64,000 nt of DNA, from positions 24,919,578 through 24,983,577 of the forward strand of contig CM076653.1 in assembly GCA_038496675.1 (NCBI GenBank), read 5' to 3'. A program made the position numbers and the translations under genes. Positions 1 through 12,459 of this stretch are shown here, piece after piece. Every line of letters starts with the position of its first letter. Positions within the stretch are counted from its first letter, which is position 1. This DNA comes from Rachycentron canadum (taxonomy: Eukaryota > Chordata > Actinopteri > Carangiformes > Rachycentridae). A model generated the notes under the pieces. That model had not been told where the DNA came from, searched no databases, and was given only the letters and a program-made list of their open reading frames with translations.

Positions 1-846
1 CTACTCAAGTAAACACAAACAGCACATTTGTAGAGGACAGACAGCACACAACACTTCATCTTCTTTATGCTCCAACAACAAAATGGAAATTGAACTAATG
101 ACATTATTTTCCACCTAGCTTTTAAAGATAAAAGATTACTCTCTCCCTTAAAGGAAGGAATGTCTGGTGTGTTTTTTATGCAAATGTCTGTAAAAAAAAT
201 GCCTTACTGTTCTGACTTTTCAGTCCCTTATCTTTAGCATCTAATTTTTAAGAGTACTCGCTATATTTTTACAGAAAAAGAAAATTTATCTGCATTTTTT
301 TTCTGTGCTGTTTTAATAGTGATCATGGAATGTCATACATACAGTTCAGTGTGTATTACATAAAGCATTTCAACAAATGTAATCTTATGAATAAAACCTG
401 AATTGAATTGAATGTCCTCCCACCATATCTGCCCCACTTAATGTGAGTGTATCATCAAAGCTTATATAGCTACAGTTTTTTGCACTGCTTATACAGAGCA
501 TGTGCAGTAGCAAGTGTTTTGTATCCTTTGCTACATAGGCCGTTTTATATTATCGTGGCATACCTTGATAAAACATCACACTTTATTGATATAATATTTA
601 AATTGTAAACTCTTTCGAACACAATAATTGTTAATGCTCTCTGCTGTGTTTTATTCCTTGTCCCTGCATAAAAGAAGAAAAAAATTCCTTTCAAAAACTG
701 CATTTGCCCTGCACTGTTTCTGAATCTTTGTTGTCAGTGCTTCTGATGGGTGTCAATACTGCACTACTATCATATCATATGTATTATGCAAGGACAAAGG
801 GGGCTTTACTAAAACCACTGTTCATCAAAGAAGATAATTGGGCTCT
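1..846. other. AT-rich non-coding stretch
   Basis: No credible gene is visible; open frames are short and low in complexity. The only recognisable element is a possible retrotransposon tail near 385-412, listed separately. The rest appears to be unique AT-rich DNA with short T and A runs. Confidence 0.6.
383..412 (+). repeat. Possible LINE/SINE 3' tail with GAATT units
   Basis: An ATAAAA-type run is followed by tandem TGAATTGAATTGAA. Many fish non-LTR elements end in an AATAAAATTGAATTGAATTG-like tail, and the preceding 'ataaagcatttca' fits a decayed tail. Only about 30 bases match, so this could be chance. Confidence 0.35.
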
Positions 847-858
847 GACAGACAGACA

Positions 859-906
<48 letters not shown>
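847..906. repeat. Compound microsatellite (GACA)3(CA)23
   Basis: Three GACA units lead directly into an uninterrupted CA run of about 23 units (861-906). The purity suggests a young, probably length-polymorphic locus. It is responsible for the TH-repeat and CV-repeat open frames across it, which are not genes. Confidence 0.95.
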
Positions 907-908
<2 letters not shown>

Positions 909-1154
909 TATGTGCCACAAAGATCATTAACTCAGACATCTGAAGACTTTCACTTAATGGCCACATTAAGGACGAAGAAAGAAGTAAAAAAAAAGGTGGC
1001 ATCATGACATGATAACCTTTTTCACAGAAGACATTTTGACATGTCACAGTCAGATGAGCACAGCTTCGGGTCCTGACATTGTTCATGCTGGCTCACTGTC
1101 ATGGCTATCAATGTGTGTGGAAATGTCACATTTCTGAAAATTTGTGAAAATGGC

Positions 1155-1179
1155 AAAAAAAAAAAAAAAAAAAAAAAAA
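1155..1179 (+). repeat. Poly-A run (25 A)
   Basis: Uninterrupted A25. It could be the tail of a retroposed sequence on the plus strand, but the 100 bases upstream match no SINE or LINE I recognise, and no target duplication was found. A slippage-expanded mononucleotide run is equally likely. Confidence 0.9.
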
Positions 1180-1432
1180 GAAATATCACTCTTGACTGTA
1201 GTGGAAAATTCTGCGTATCAATAAAAAAACAATCAGATTTTGAAAATAAATTGTGACAAATATTAGGCATGTGGCTTAATATCTGTTGAAGCCTCTGCAC
1301 CACTCAACCTTAGCTGCAGGCAAAAACATCAGATGTGTTGAGTGATGAGGAGACTGATCGATTCATGACACAAAAATAAATACTGTATTTCCATCATGGA
1401 ATGGAAACATAAATTACATTACAAGTACATTG

Positions 1433-1483
1433 TCTAGATCATAATGCAAATCAATAGAATAAGCCTACATTTATTAGGAATAT
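1433..1483 (+). repeat. Duplicated ~50-bp segment, copy 1, with POU octamer
   Basis: Matches 3862-3913 with about four substitutions and one indel. It contains ATGCAAAT (1444-1451), the POU octamer, followed by 'aatagaataa' and 'tttattaggaatat'. Similarity stops abruptly on both sides. This is either a small interspersed repeat or a local duplication of a regulatory segment. Confidence 0.75.
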
Positions 1484-2744
1484 CTCACTTGGGTAAAAAT
1501 ACAGCTCATAAATTGATTCATATGCCTTTCGACATTGTTTCCAAAATCTGAGGTTTAACTATTTCTCTGTTTTTAATCATGTCATCTTGTCCTCGTCTTC
1601 TGCTAAGCTTCAATGGCAGCCATGTGAAAAATTAGCGCCACCATCTCATTATTGGAACAAGGCAGTGGATGGAAACATAAATTCATCCAAATTTAGTTTT
1701 GTTTATTTTCTTGAAATTTGGTTTAAAAAATGTGTGATGTATTTAGAGGGGAGACAAATCATTGCTGTAGGGTGTGGGTCTATTTCTTGACTACTTTTTT
1801 TGTCTTGATTTTATAATGTACAGCGTAAGTCTTAAAGTGTTGATGTCTGTGACTTTGTGCTTTTGCAAGACAACTTTGTATACAGAACTATGAATAAGAG
1901 TATAGTGTGCACATTATGTCACTTCAAAGGTGTGTTGTGTGTAGTTTTAGGATACAGCACAATATATGATTGCATTTTGATGAAAGGTTCTTATTGTACA
2001 TCTTCAATACATCTGGGGATGATTTCATAAAAAATGAACTAAGGCCAGAGTATTAAGGGGTTGTTTTTGTCTCTGAAACTGATGCTCTCCTGGATGATAT
2101 GTATGCTTTTTACTGAATATGGTGTATTTGTTATCTTATCCCTAGTGAGGGGTGGCATAAAATCTGACATCACTCTATGCTCTAAATTGTCAGATTAAGT
2201 ATAAAGACATATATTCAAATTTACACATCCCACTCACTTTTTGACAGTTAATATTAAATATGTCCTCCATTGATATGCAGCTCACATTTTCTATCTGTTG
2301 CCTTTTCAAAGAGCTTTTCGATTGTGGTGATATTCTCTCTATAAACATTCAACGAAGGACTGATTATTTCTGTGAAGATAATATCATTTTTATCTCTATT
2401 TTTCCGCTTACTTTTTTATGCTATCCCACGCCTTTCCAGACAAGGTCACTTAGCAAGACTATTGCGAAAAACACTCTGCAGAGACACAAAAAGATGTTCA
2501 CAAAGAGCAGACATTATTAAAGTGTGGATTATCACTTTCACCTTGTGGCTATACCTTGGGGACAATTTTCCACTGCCCTCTGTGGTTATTGGTCACTCTA
2601 GATTGTATCATTTCATTCGACTAAGTGAAAGTCAGTGTGGAAAGCTTACTTCAGACCCCTCAGCTGCAGGGGTATGGGGAGTTATGTGTGCACAAGAACC
2701 CCTCTGTAACACATAAATCAACCCTGCAACACTCTTGCAAGACA

Positions 2745-2885
2745 CCTTGCTTTTTCTTAATTATTCCCATTAGCAGCTGAAGCATCTGAAGCATGTATCA
2801 CTGTCTTTGGAATCGACTCAGCGGATTGACCAGGATGGGAGGAGTGACTTCTAATTGTGCATGGAGAGTGTTATCAGGCTTGTGC
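2745..2885. promoter_or_regulatory. Candidate conserved regulatory patch
   Basis: Unique sequence of balanced composition with clustered homeodomain-type cores (cttaattattcccattag, ttctaattgtgc) and a ggattgacc motif. There are no repeats and no open frame. It resembles vertebrate non-coding enhancers by eye only; no alignment was possible. Confidence 0.25.
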
Positions 2886-3483
2886 CAGAGAAGAAAAATT
2901 AATGGGTTCATCCATGTTTTCTCCTGCTAACAAGAACCTGAGCATTAAAGGTTCTGTACAACTCATGAAATGAAGAGCAGTTAGCTACAAATAAAGTGGT
3001 AAATGAAGTGGTAATCAATAGCTTCAAAAGTCTTCCCGTCTTCGTCAATAATAACCAGCTTGTTAATACAAACAAACCACATGCATCAGATACAACCTCA
3101 GAGACAGTCTTTATCTCATGACTGGAGAGAGGAAAAGAAGTGCATGACATCTTTTTCTTCCTTTGCTGGTCAATGATCCTGACTCATGGAGCATGGTAAT
3201 CAATAGGAACACAGAAGCTTCAATTTCCAGTAGTGCAGAACTGACTGCAAGATTTATTTGGTTAATTAGCCGGAAGAAACAAAACAATAAAAGATGCAAT
3301 CACTGTCTTCACTCTCTTTGTCCTCTTCACATTCTCTGTCCATTACATCAGAGACTTAATTATTGCTTGACCCTTTTCGTGTGGACAAATCAAGGAAACA
3401 TTGATAATGATGATAAAAGATGAGAAGAGATGGCCAGAGTCTATCTCCTTATTAACAGCCAAGAGATTTGATTCCAGTTGTTT

Positions 3484-3523
3484 ATTTAATAGGATGATTG
3501 TCACCACAATCATCCTATTAAAT
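3484..3523. repeat. Perfect inverted repeat: 18-bp arms, 4-base loop
   Basis: The left arm 3484-3501 is the exact reverse complement of the right arm 3506-3523, with CACC between. The arms are ordinary mixed sequence, core taggatgattgt, not a simple repeat. It could extrude as a cruciform or fold as an RNA hairpin, but is shorter than a typical animal pre-miRNA (about 60-80 nt). Confidence 0.95.
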
Positions 3524-3861
3524 GATGAAGTTACAAAAGCTACATTGGTAATAACTAATGTAACATTATTGTGCTGATAACAGTATTTGCCTATGAATAG
3601 AAATGACTGGAAAAAATTTTGTGGATGGGTAGAAAAGCCAATCAGATGTGTACTGCTATCTACTCGTGTCAAGTCATTTTAAAAAGTTTTTTATCTTGGA
3701 ATCTTCTTGGAATCGATGGTAAGTATTTCATATTTGTGAAAAGAATTTATAATAAATTATATAATATAATATATAGTATAATAAAAATATAATAAATGAA
3801 TGAATACATTTTCAGATACACATATGGCCACCAGAGCTGACTTCTTCTTCTTTTTCTTAGC

Positions 3862-3913
3862 TCTAGAATCATAATGCAAATTAATAGAATAAACCTAGAT
3901 TTATTAGGAATAT
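3862..3913 (+). repeat. Duplicated ~50-bp segment, copy 2, with POU octamer
   Basis: Second copy of the 1433-1483 segment in the same orientation, 2.4 kb downstream. The octamer ATGCAAAT is preserved at 3874-3881, while substitutions lie outside it. Flanks are unrelated: a TTC-rich tract lies upstream here. Confidence 0.75.
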
Positions 3914-5042
3914 TCTCTAGACTTAAATTTACTCACATGTATTATATCTCTGGTGTAAAACTATTGGATCTCCATCTAAACTGATTTCAATGTGATAATT
4001 CACATTTTTTAAGGATTCAATGCTTTGAATATATATAATAAATATATGTTGCCATTTATTTTATTTTTATTAAACCCTGCATTAACAGTTCTATCAATAG
4101 AAACAATTCCTTCCCAGAACATTGACATATTATTACTTACTAATTTAACATTAGCTATCTAGTTGCTAACTTTGACTGTTATTTGGTGCTGGGTAGGTTG
4201 TGTAAAGTGACTATTGCTGAAAATAGTTACCTTCGGCAGATGTAACATGTACATTTAGTGCATTGAGGAGTCAGACTGAAAAAGTCATTGGTCAAACGCT
4301 TGTCTAACATTTTCCTGTCAGGCAACCTCTAGTTACTAACGTTTAGTTGTACAAACCACTGAGGTGGCCCAACAGAAAAACAACAAAAGAAGTTTAGAGT
4401 ATTATTGCACATACATATAAGCTACACTTACAAGATTGTTAATTTCAAGATGGCTATACTCACATTTCATCTTAAACTTAAATATGGCAGCCCCCATAAC
4501 AGGTATCTGGAAAATCCTTTAGTAAACAGAAGTTTCACAGCCAGCATCCCAGGCTTGTTTTGATCAGCCTGACTGCAGTGGCACACATCTCTACATCATG
4601 ACAGGCCTCTCTGGAGCAGTGTTCACATCTCTTATAGCACCAAGGTGACTTCTGTTGTGTGCTGCTACGCTAAATGCAACCCTGTGATAAGATAAGAGAA
4701 GGGCATAGAGTTACTGCCCCAGAGATACAAGCTAAAGAGGAACAAGCTTAGTAAGCACAGCACTTAGGTCCTTTATAATGCCTGTGTGAGAATTTACTGT
4801 GGTGTCAGTCTTTTCATAGGTTTGAGACAGTTTCACTGGGTTTACGTGGGAATAAATTGAAAACAGCACGATAATGCAATGTCAGTCAAAAGAGTAGTCT
4901 TGGTTGGAAATTATTTAGCTAAAGCTTTACACTCAATTAATTCAAATGAAAAAATATTTGTCAGAATAGACTGTAGATTTTCAGAGTTGAATGATTATAT
5001 ATGGTTGCCGCTGGGCAAAGAGGAAGACTGCAAAACATTTTT

Positions 5043-5070
5043 ATATTACTCAAATTATATTACTCAAATT
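5043..5070 (+). repeat. Two-copy 14-bp tandem repeat
   Basis: The unit atattactcaaatt occurs twice with no mismatch. Probably a recent slippage duplication in AT-rich DNA. Confidence 0.9.
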
Positions 5071-8000
5071 AAAGGACAACAAGGGATTGAATGAAAATCA
5101 TTGAATCTTTTATCATTTGAAAACTATTCCCTCCCTATGTTTATACAATTTGGAACCTACATCACCCTACCAACCAGTATCTCAAATATATATATACATT
5201 ACTATGTATACATTTTATCTAAATATTATTTATAAATAAAACATCAAAATTTATATTTTTAAAGTTTCCCTCAACTTAAAACACTAGACAGCAGCACTGT
5301 TGTGTAATCTATAATATTTGCTTTTAAGTATATCAGCTAATTAATGAGTTTTGCAAAGTCCCACTCAGTAACTTAGTAATAACTGTCACATATTGTATCT
5401 TGGACAGAGAAAGTGGGGTTTACTGGGGCTTGATTTGATACTGGTGATGTAACATATGGACTGAGGGGATATTTTATACTGAATATAGTTTGTTACTCAC
5501 CAATTTGCTATTTAACATGGAAATCACTATTCTAACCACAAGCTAGTGAGACAGCAAGACCCCCAGTTTAAACCATGAATAATAAACCAAGGAGGTTTGA
5601 TGTCTCATCTTCTCTCATCTCCTCCCACAGTTTTCACTTTTTTACTCCGGATTTTACAACAAGAATATTGTTGCTATGCTTTTAAAGTAGTGCAATGCTC
5701 AGAAAGCCAAATTTGAATTATGAGAGAGCTAAAGGGGGTTTCATCTATAGACCCACTGGACACTCCTGAAATCAAAGCTGAAGGAACACTCACTCGCTCA
5801 CATTGTTGTCATTGAACCAAGGGGCAGCATTCGTCACTGTACAGTTTGATTTTGTGCCTGCAATGGCTGAATGTAATTTTCAGCCGCACAGCAGGAAATG
5901 ACTGGTACAGTGGCTGCTTTTGGACAGGACATGTTAGCCTCTCCCAGACAGAAAGAATATTGCACAAAATTGCCAGCAGTGTAGCATAACTGTGTCAGAG
6001 GGTACAGTGCAGTGTGGCTGCAGTCAATAAGGCATCTGTCTATTGAACCAAACTAGAACATCCTTTACTGATGGAACATTTTGTTCTTGTTGTGAACACT
6101 CTGTTTATGATGGAAAAGAAAAATCTGACAGTTTGTAATAGTTGGAGTCGAGTACTGGTTCTGTGTAAGTGTGAATTCATATAAGCATTTGACTCCACTG
6201 ATAGCCTGCCATTAATTAAATTAATCACATGAAAAGCAGGGCACTTGGATACTTTAATGTAATTCAATCATGTTTGAAGCGCTTGTGGAGATTTCACCCA
6301 CCACAGAACCCTGGGGAGTTAGTGGCCAGTGTGTAACCTGTGCTTCAACCATATTCACTACCAAAAAAAAAGGAGTGAAATTAATTTAAGAAGTCAGTCA
6401 AGATTATGTCTCATATTGTAATACATTTACCATACTGTGATGTTTCTTTTGTAATGAGACAAAAGGAGAAAAGCATTTTTTTTTTTGTTCTATATTTAGT
6501 AATGTGACTTAAATTGCCTGTAGACGAACCATGCTGTCTACACTTCTTAAACTTCTTAATGTAACTCTAAAACAATAACTGACTGTCAGCTGTTTGTTCA
6601 TTGCCAGGCTGACAGCGGTGTTATATCTCAGATGCAATTTTAAAATTGGACCTTGGGAATATGATGCATCTCCTTACTGCATTTTCAACATTACAATGAT
6701 GAACCCAAGGAAATCATTTTTACAGGTATTATGCAAGGTGACATATTTGGTAGTGTTAGCTCCAGAGGGGCTGTGCATCAGTCATGAGGGATGACATGTT
6801 TACCTTTCCCTTTGTCATTTTGGAAGAACAGTGTTTTGAGGGCAAAGGGAGCTGGGAAGGAAACTGTGCTGACAAGCTTTAGGCAAAAATCTAAATCAAA
6901 AATCTAGGTGAACTTACAGTGTGACATCTTTTCTTGTCAACGCTGCACTGTTTCCACCTGTTCAAAGTCTAGTATTCAGTTTGATGGAAATCTGCAGTGT
7001 TATTTGAAAGAGAATTTTGATCTCATCCTTTTACACTCATCGCACAACTTTGGGTGGGTGGTTTGGGCACAAATTACAACATTCCCAATTTGTACTGTCT
7101 TTTCCTTAAAACCAGAAAAATATATGTGCACGCCTGTCAAATATGCAACATACACACATATAATACAATAATAAATCTAACTCCCCACAATGTTGGCTGA
7201 GTGGTTCCGATTATACAAATCAACAAAGCAGGTACAACCTCCAACACAATCAACATTCACACCACATAATGAAAGATTACACAGCTTCTGCTTCTGAAAA
7301 ATACTTGAAAGCGTGATAATGACAAGTCTGTTGACTTATGAGTGGATTTCATGTAGTAGGTGCACCATGTCAGAAAAGCCTTTACCTATCTTTATCTCCT
7401 CCCAGTGAGCAAACAAGCACCATGAAAGCAAACCTTGATGTTGAGATTCTGTTTATGCAGTGTGGTGTATGAATAATTTCTACAGTTATCAACCTCTTAT
7501 TTACACAAACAAGTCAGACTTACACTGCTGCACAGCCACGCAGCTTTTGTAAATCAACAAGTTGAATACTGTATTAGGATATTAGTTTTATTGTTTCTCA
7601 TATTTTGGTAGGCACAGGTGCTTTTACAAAATGATTCTGTATTATAGCCATAATGAATAAATTAATTGTTGAGTTTCACTTGCTATTCCATATTAAGTAT
7701 CTATCATCTTCACATTTAGAGGAACTGTGTGCCTTTGTGAGACACAAAAGAGTCGGCAGCTGACAGGCACTTTCACTTTCAGAAGCAATATTCACTAGTT
7801 ATGCTTGGCCAGTGTGGTGAAGCTTTTGTTGCACACTTTTTCCACACACGCACAAGTTCCTGTGAGCACAGACACACACAACCACTTGGCTCAAATTCCC
7901 TTTCCTTTGACTCAACCAAATGATACATTATTATCAAATCAAAGCTAAATCCTAAATCTGTCTTTGACTTACCTCACATGAAATGGTGCATTAATGTATT

Positions 8001-8223
8001 ATATAATACTTCAAACCATCATGCTTTTATATTAGCTAGTTAATTATTGATCTGAATGGTGTTTAGAGCTGTGAATAATTAACATGTCTGTGATGGCCTC
8101 TCAGTACGGTAGTGATCACACCAACATGTCAAAACAATATTGGCAAAAGTCTTAAATTATGTAGTGTTCATTTATTTAGGTGTCCTCAGACCAGCTGTAT
8201 CAGTGAAGAGCTGCAGGCAAACA
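5071..8223. other. Non-coding stretch, nothing recognised
   Basis: Mostly unique AT-rich DNA. The short open frames have no recognisable domain. A slightly GC-richer part near 5790-5960 holds no motif I can name. No element ends, splice-bounded exon or RNA gene was recognised. Confidence 0.5.
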
Positions 8224-8243
8224 GACAACACAACACAACACAG
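8224..8243 (+). repeat. Short (ACAAC)n array
   Basis: About four imperfect units of acaac; a minor pentanucleotide microsatellite. Confidence 0.8.
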
Positions 8244-11164
8244 GAAATACAGTTGGGCACTACAACATAACATAACAGCAGATAGACAGTATCATGTAAA
8301 AAAAATATGCCTTTTGTCAGTCTATTTGAAAAACTCAGTTGTTTAAATATTACAATAGATTAACATACAATGTTAGAGGCCTGCAATAACTAATGAATCT
8401 GTTTAATGTCAATCCAACAATGGCTACAGTACAAGCTGAGACACATGTGGCTGTTACATATTTATACTGTTTATACTGGTGTTTTGCTATCATGGCAAAT
8501 ATTCTTCTGTCAGGTGAGCACAATTTCTAATGACATACTGATCTACCTCTCATTTCATGTACAACCAGAACACTGAAGACTGATACTGATCATTTATATG
8601 AGCGTCAGTGGCTCCATGTTTATTCTCTGACTCTGTGTAGCTATCAGCCTTGACAACTTGGTGGAAATGGAAATCAAACAGCTCTGAGAGCCTTCATCCT
8701 CCTGTTTGTTTCACTTCCCTCACAGACAAATTTAATAACATAGCAGTTTGTCCTGACTTTGAATGTGTTTTAGAATTAAGGTAATTACAAAACTTTTTTC
8801 TGTAATTTTCCACTTTGTAATTACTGTGAATAAGATGTTAACCTTACACAACAGATTAATTTGCCACAACACATTCATGGTCATAGATTTAAATATAAAT
8901 ATTTACTTTTTCTTTTTGTAGCTATCTGATTTTTCTTTGATGATCTTTTTGATTTGATATATGAATGTGTTAGGTGTCTCTCAGGAAGAAATTAATGAGT
9001 TTATTGAGTTTGGAAGTTAAAAAAAAAAAAACAGGATGCTTATCTAAACTTGAGTACCAACTCTTCTAGCAGTGGTTGATGCATCATGAGTAATCAATGT
9101 TGCCTACACCAAATCCAGTAAACAGACCTACACTGTGCGTGTCAGTTTGCTTAAGTGTTGTATCAGAGGGCACTTCTTGGCATTTACTTTCTCCCACTTG
9201 TGCCTTCCCCTGTGGTGAGTGCACATGTCTTCTGTGGGACCTCTGAGTAGGTTGTACAGTACAATGAAGTGGCAATGTCAGATCAGATTTCTTTTTTAGA
9301 TGTTTTCTATAAGCAGCCCTGTAATTCCCTGCAGCTCAACATTGTCTTTTCTGACTATTATTGCAACACTGTGGGTTGTGCTTCTGTCAGGAGACAAACA
9401 TAGTTTAAATTTGACCTCATGGTGAGTTAATCACTAGTTCTCGCCCTAAACACATGCAAATGAAATTCCCTCTTCCTAAAATGTCTTAAATGCATTAAAG
9501 CTGGTGGAGGCAAAGATCTAGGGAAGAAAAACAGAACTTGAAAAGAAAGCCACCCTCCTGCAGTTCTCCTCTCACATTAGGAGAAAGCTAATCTGTTAGC
9601 AACATCAACATTGCCATTCGTCACCTACGTTAATGTTAACATACGTGTTAACAGTTGATCTTCACAACCAACCACAACAACTCATTAGACACTACAAATT
9701 ACCAGCCTCACATCTTCTTCTCTCTCATCTCTTAAATGCTTCACAGATATAGACAAATCAGAGGGAATGTGCATGTGCATCTGAATTCCTAAAACAAGCA
9801 GTAGGAAAGCGCGCTCTCTGTAAAAAGGCCTGTGATTAGCTCAATTCTCCCATCACAGGCAACATTTTCCAAAGAATGAAAACAGAACCAAGTCTAGGTG
9901 ATGACGTCTAGTCTGTTTCGTGACTTTGTTGCTTAATTTTGCAGCTTTTTGGAAACCAAAAGTGAATTATCTATTTAAAAAAAAAAAAAAAAGCACCTAA
10001 ATCTGTTGACTTTTTAGAAAAATCTGCCAGAGAGTCGCCAGGACTGTAACAAGAGTGAGACACTGTCCATTCTGTTGAGCAGGTGGCTAAGACGCAGAGC
10101 TCAATGAGTCCGCATGGCTGCTGACATAGACATGAATGAGCAGCCCATGTGTAGACAGTGCAAGAAATTTTCTGTTGAGAACAGCTTTACAGGAAGTTGG
10201 AAAAGATACTACAGCATATATGAGAGCACAGACAGTAAGAGACAAGCAAATAAATAAAGGGCTGACACTGGCTGACAGAATGTAATATATGTTACAGTGG
10301 CATCATGGATATGCTAATTAATGAATGATATCTAGTGAGAAAAGTAGCTTTTCAATCAGGCTTAAAATTCAATATGTTGATAAATTAATATAGAATTTTT
10401 GCCCATTGGCACTAAAAAAATCTGCCTCCTCAGTTGCTGCTTTTCTGTTCAGATTTATTACTCTATTCTCTTAGTCATTGCTGAAACATATCTCATAAAT
10501 TGGTAAACAAAAGCTATCAACTGATAGTTTTGCTGGCAGATATTATCAGCTGTAGCTAACATTGGCTTCATTACTTTGTTGAAAATGCTACCTCCGGATG
10601 AATCCTTATTGTTTCCATCCAAATCCATTTAAACTAGAATAAAGGTCTTTTTAATATGCCTAGTACAAAAAGTAACATCAAACTAAAAGACTGAGCTACA
10701 TGCTTGTGGCAATAATTAGTATTTTCACCAGATTGAGCCAAGCAGAAGAATACAAATGCACAGTATTAAAATGTAGAGCGTATCATAAATTCGGGCTATT
10801 TTTTCTAACTAGCCATTGTTGACTGCTTAGCTCACTTAGTGTCATGAATAATGTTGGCTGAAGTTGTGTGTGTTTAAACTTCCCTAAAAAACAAGTAGGA
10901 TTGAGTGGCTAACTTTGCCCTAAACTCTGTTAGCATTCAGGAGCAGTGGAGAAATACTATACTCAATTACTGTGGTTATTTAGCCACATGCTGTCATTTG
11001 TACTTGGCATTACAGCAGACTGACTTACACTGACTTACACTATGCGACTTAGACTAAGTTTTGGAAAGGCTAAAAAATAAAGAAATGCTTCCCATAGCTC
11101 TTTCAGTATTAGAATCTGAATTATTTCTCTCAAGGAAATGGTGACAAAATGTCCACTGTGTAGG
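8244..11164. other. Non-coding stretch
   Basis: No gene is supported. A lone octamer ATGCAAAT lies at 9454-9461. A string near 10537-10565 (cagatattatcagctgtagctaacatt) resembles 49388-49430, hinting at an unclassified diverged repeat. A run of about 16 A lies near 9977. The rest shows nothing I recognise. Confidence 0.45.
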
Positions 11165-11450
11165 CTATGCTACCGGCCCCGTGGATATATAAGATGAGGA
11201 TTAAACATGGTTCCAGTGGTTGGCTGGTGCCAGGCCTGCTGTTTGTTGGCTGCACAGATGTTTCCAAGAGTGAGCGGAGCTGGCATTAGGCACAGAGAGT
11301 ATCAGCCCAACCGCCTAACTCAACACAGTGACATATGGACTGCCTGTCAATTGCAATTATTAATTTGATATTTCCCAGCCCCAGGAGCGTGGCACAACAT
11401 GCTGCCCAGAGTCAGTATAATCAAATTACCGGCACATAAGTAATGGCTGG
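11165..11450. promoter_or_regulatory. Candidate conserved regulatory patch
   Basis: Non-repetitive and higher in GC than its flanks, with a dense homeodomain-type core (tcaattgcaattattaattt near 11348) and a second cluster, aatcaaattacc, near 11418. No open frame of note. By eye it is among the better enhancer candidates here. This is inference only; fish-to-fish alignment would decide. Confidence 0.35.
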
Positions 11451-11509
11451 CCATACACCACTGCTTCTCCTGACTAAACTTTTATTTCCACCATGCTGGC
11501 TCTGTGGGT

Positions 11510-11529
11510 AAAAAAAAAAAAAAAAAAAA
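11510..11529 (+). repeat. Poly-A run (20 A)
   Basis: Uninterrupted A20 in otherwise unique DNA; no retroposon body recognised upstream. Confidence 0.9.
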
Positions 11530-12001
11530 GGATAAATTTGAACTGATAACTGCAGACAGTCCTCCTTCTGGAGGACTGTGTTTATTGCTTGCTTGGTAGG
11601 ACAGATACACACATTGTTTTGGGTGTAGTAACCACAGCTTTAGGGATGAATTTTGCATTTTAATAAGGTTTAGGGAACAAATGAGATTACTAGATGGGTC
11701 CATTTCATTTCTCTGGTCTTCCAAAATCCAGGAAAAATTACCAGCATATGTATTACTTTTTAACAATTTTTTTCTCTACATTTTCTATAATATCCTACTT
11801 AATAGTGTTTCATGAGAAAAGGAAACAAGATTCTTTACAAGATACAAAATATTGAGAGTTAAAATGAAGAGACAAAAATGGCTACAGAAAAGTAAAACAG
11901 ACAAATACACAACTTAATATATTATGCTAATGTGGGAAGTTGTGTGCCCTACATAAGAGCAACATTAAGGGTCTGTAGGCTGGGGTATTGGCATGGGATG
12001 T

Positions 12002-12018
12002 AAAAAAAAAAAAAAAAA
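12002..12018 (+). repeat. Poly-A run (17 A)
   Basis: Uninterrupted A17, with no linked element recognised. Confidence 0.9.
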
Positions 12019-12459
12019 TCATTGGCAATAATAAAAAGAAATTACACTGAATTCTTGTTGCTTGTATGATTAGTTGTTGGGAATAATTTAAATGTTGATT
12101 GGAACAGTTTAAGCTCTGCAAACAGTACTTTTCTGGTGGAAGATTAAAATGCCTCAATAAAAATAGATCAAGAAATATCATGGATTAAAATTACATTGTT
12201 ATATGTATTTCCTTTTTATGTGTTTACTGTGTCATTATCAAATAAAAAACATTTAAAAGTATAAAATATTTAGCTATTTTGTCTATAATAATTGGGTTTT
12301 TATTGTGAAGCAAATAAATATCAGTCTGTTGTATTTTCATGCATTTTTTTCATTTGATTAGTTTTTATTATGTCATTTTGAATTGTGCATACTTTCCAAA
12401 TTTCAGGTGTGTTTTAAAGACCTGGATAACCAGCAATTTTTTTTCCTTTCTTGTAAATT

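Larger units (their letters stand above)
907..2744. other. Non-coding stretch with poly-A run
   Basis: No gene is supported. It holds a 25-A run and the first copy of a duplicated octamer-containing segment (both listed separately). A 15-base string, atggaaacataaatt, occurs twice (near 1400 and 1670). Otherwise it looks like unique AT-rich sequence. Confidence 0.55.
2886..5042. other. AT-rich non-coding stretch
   Basis: No gene is supported. Contents: a perfect hairpin at 3484-3523, a very AT-rich segment near 3745-3805, and the second octamer-bearing repeat copy. The ttagctatctagttgctaac string near 4150 recalls the 'gttagctagctaac' motif common in fish repeats, but is too short to classify. 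Confidence 0.5.

Noticed and set aside
704..1086. Overlapping frames at the first CA array
   Set aside because: Repeated TH or CV residues come from the dinucleotide array, not from a protein.
2570..2586. CTCF-like word (ctgccctctgtgg)
   Set aside because: One base short in the core compared with the consensus, and no flanking match.
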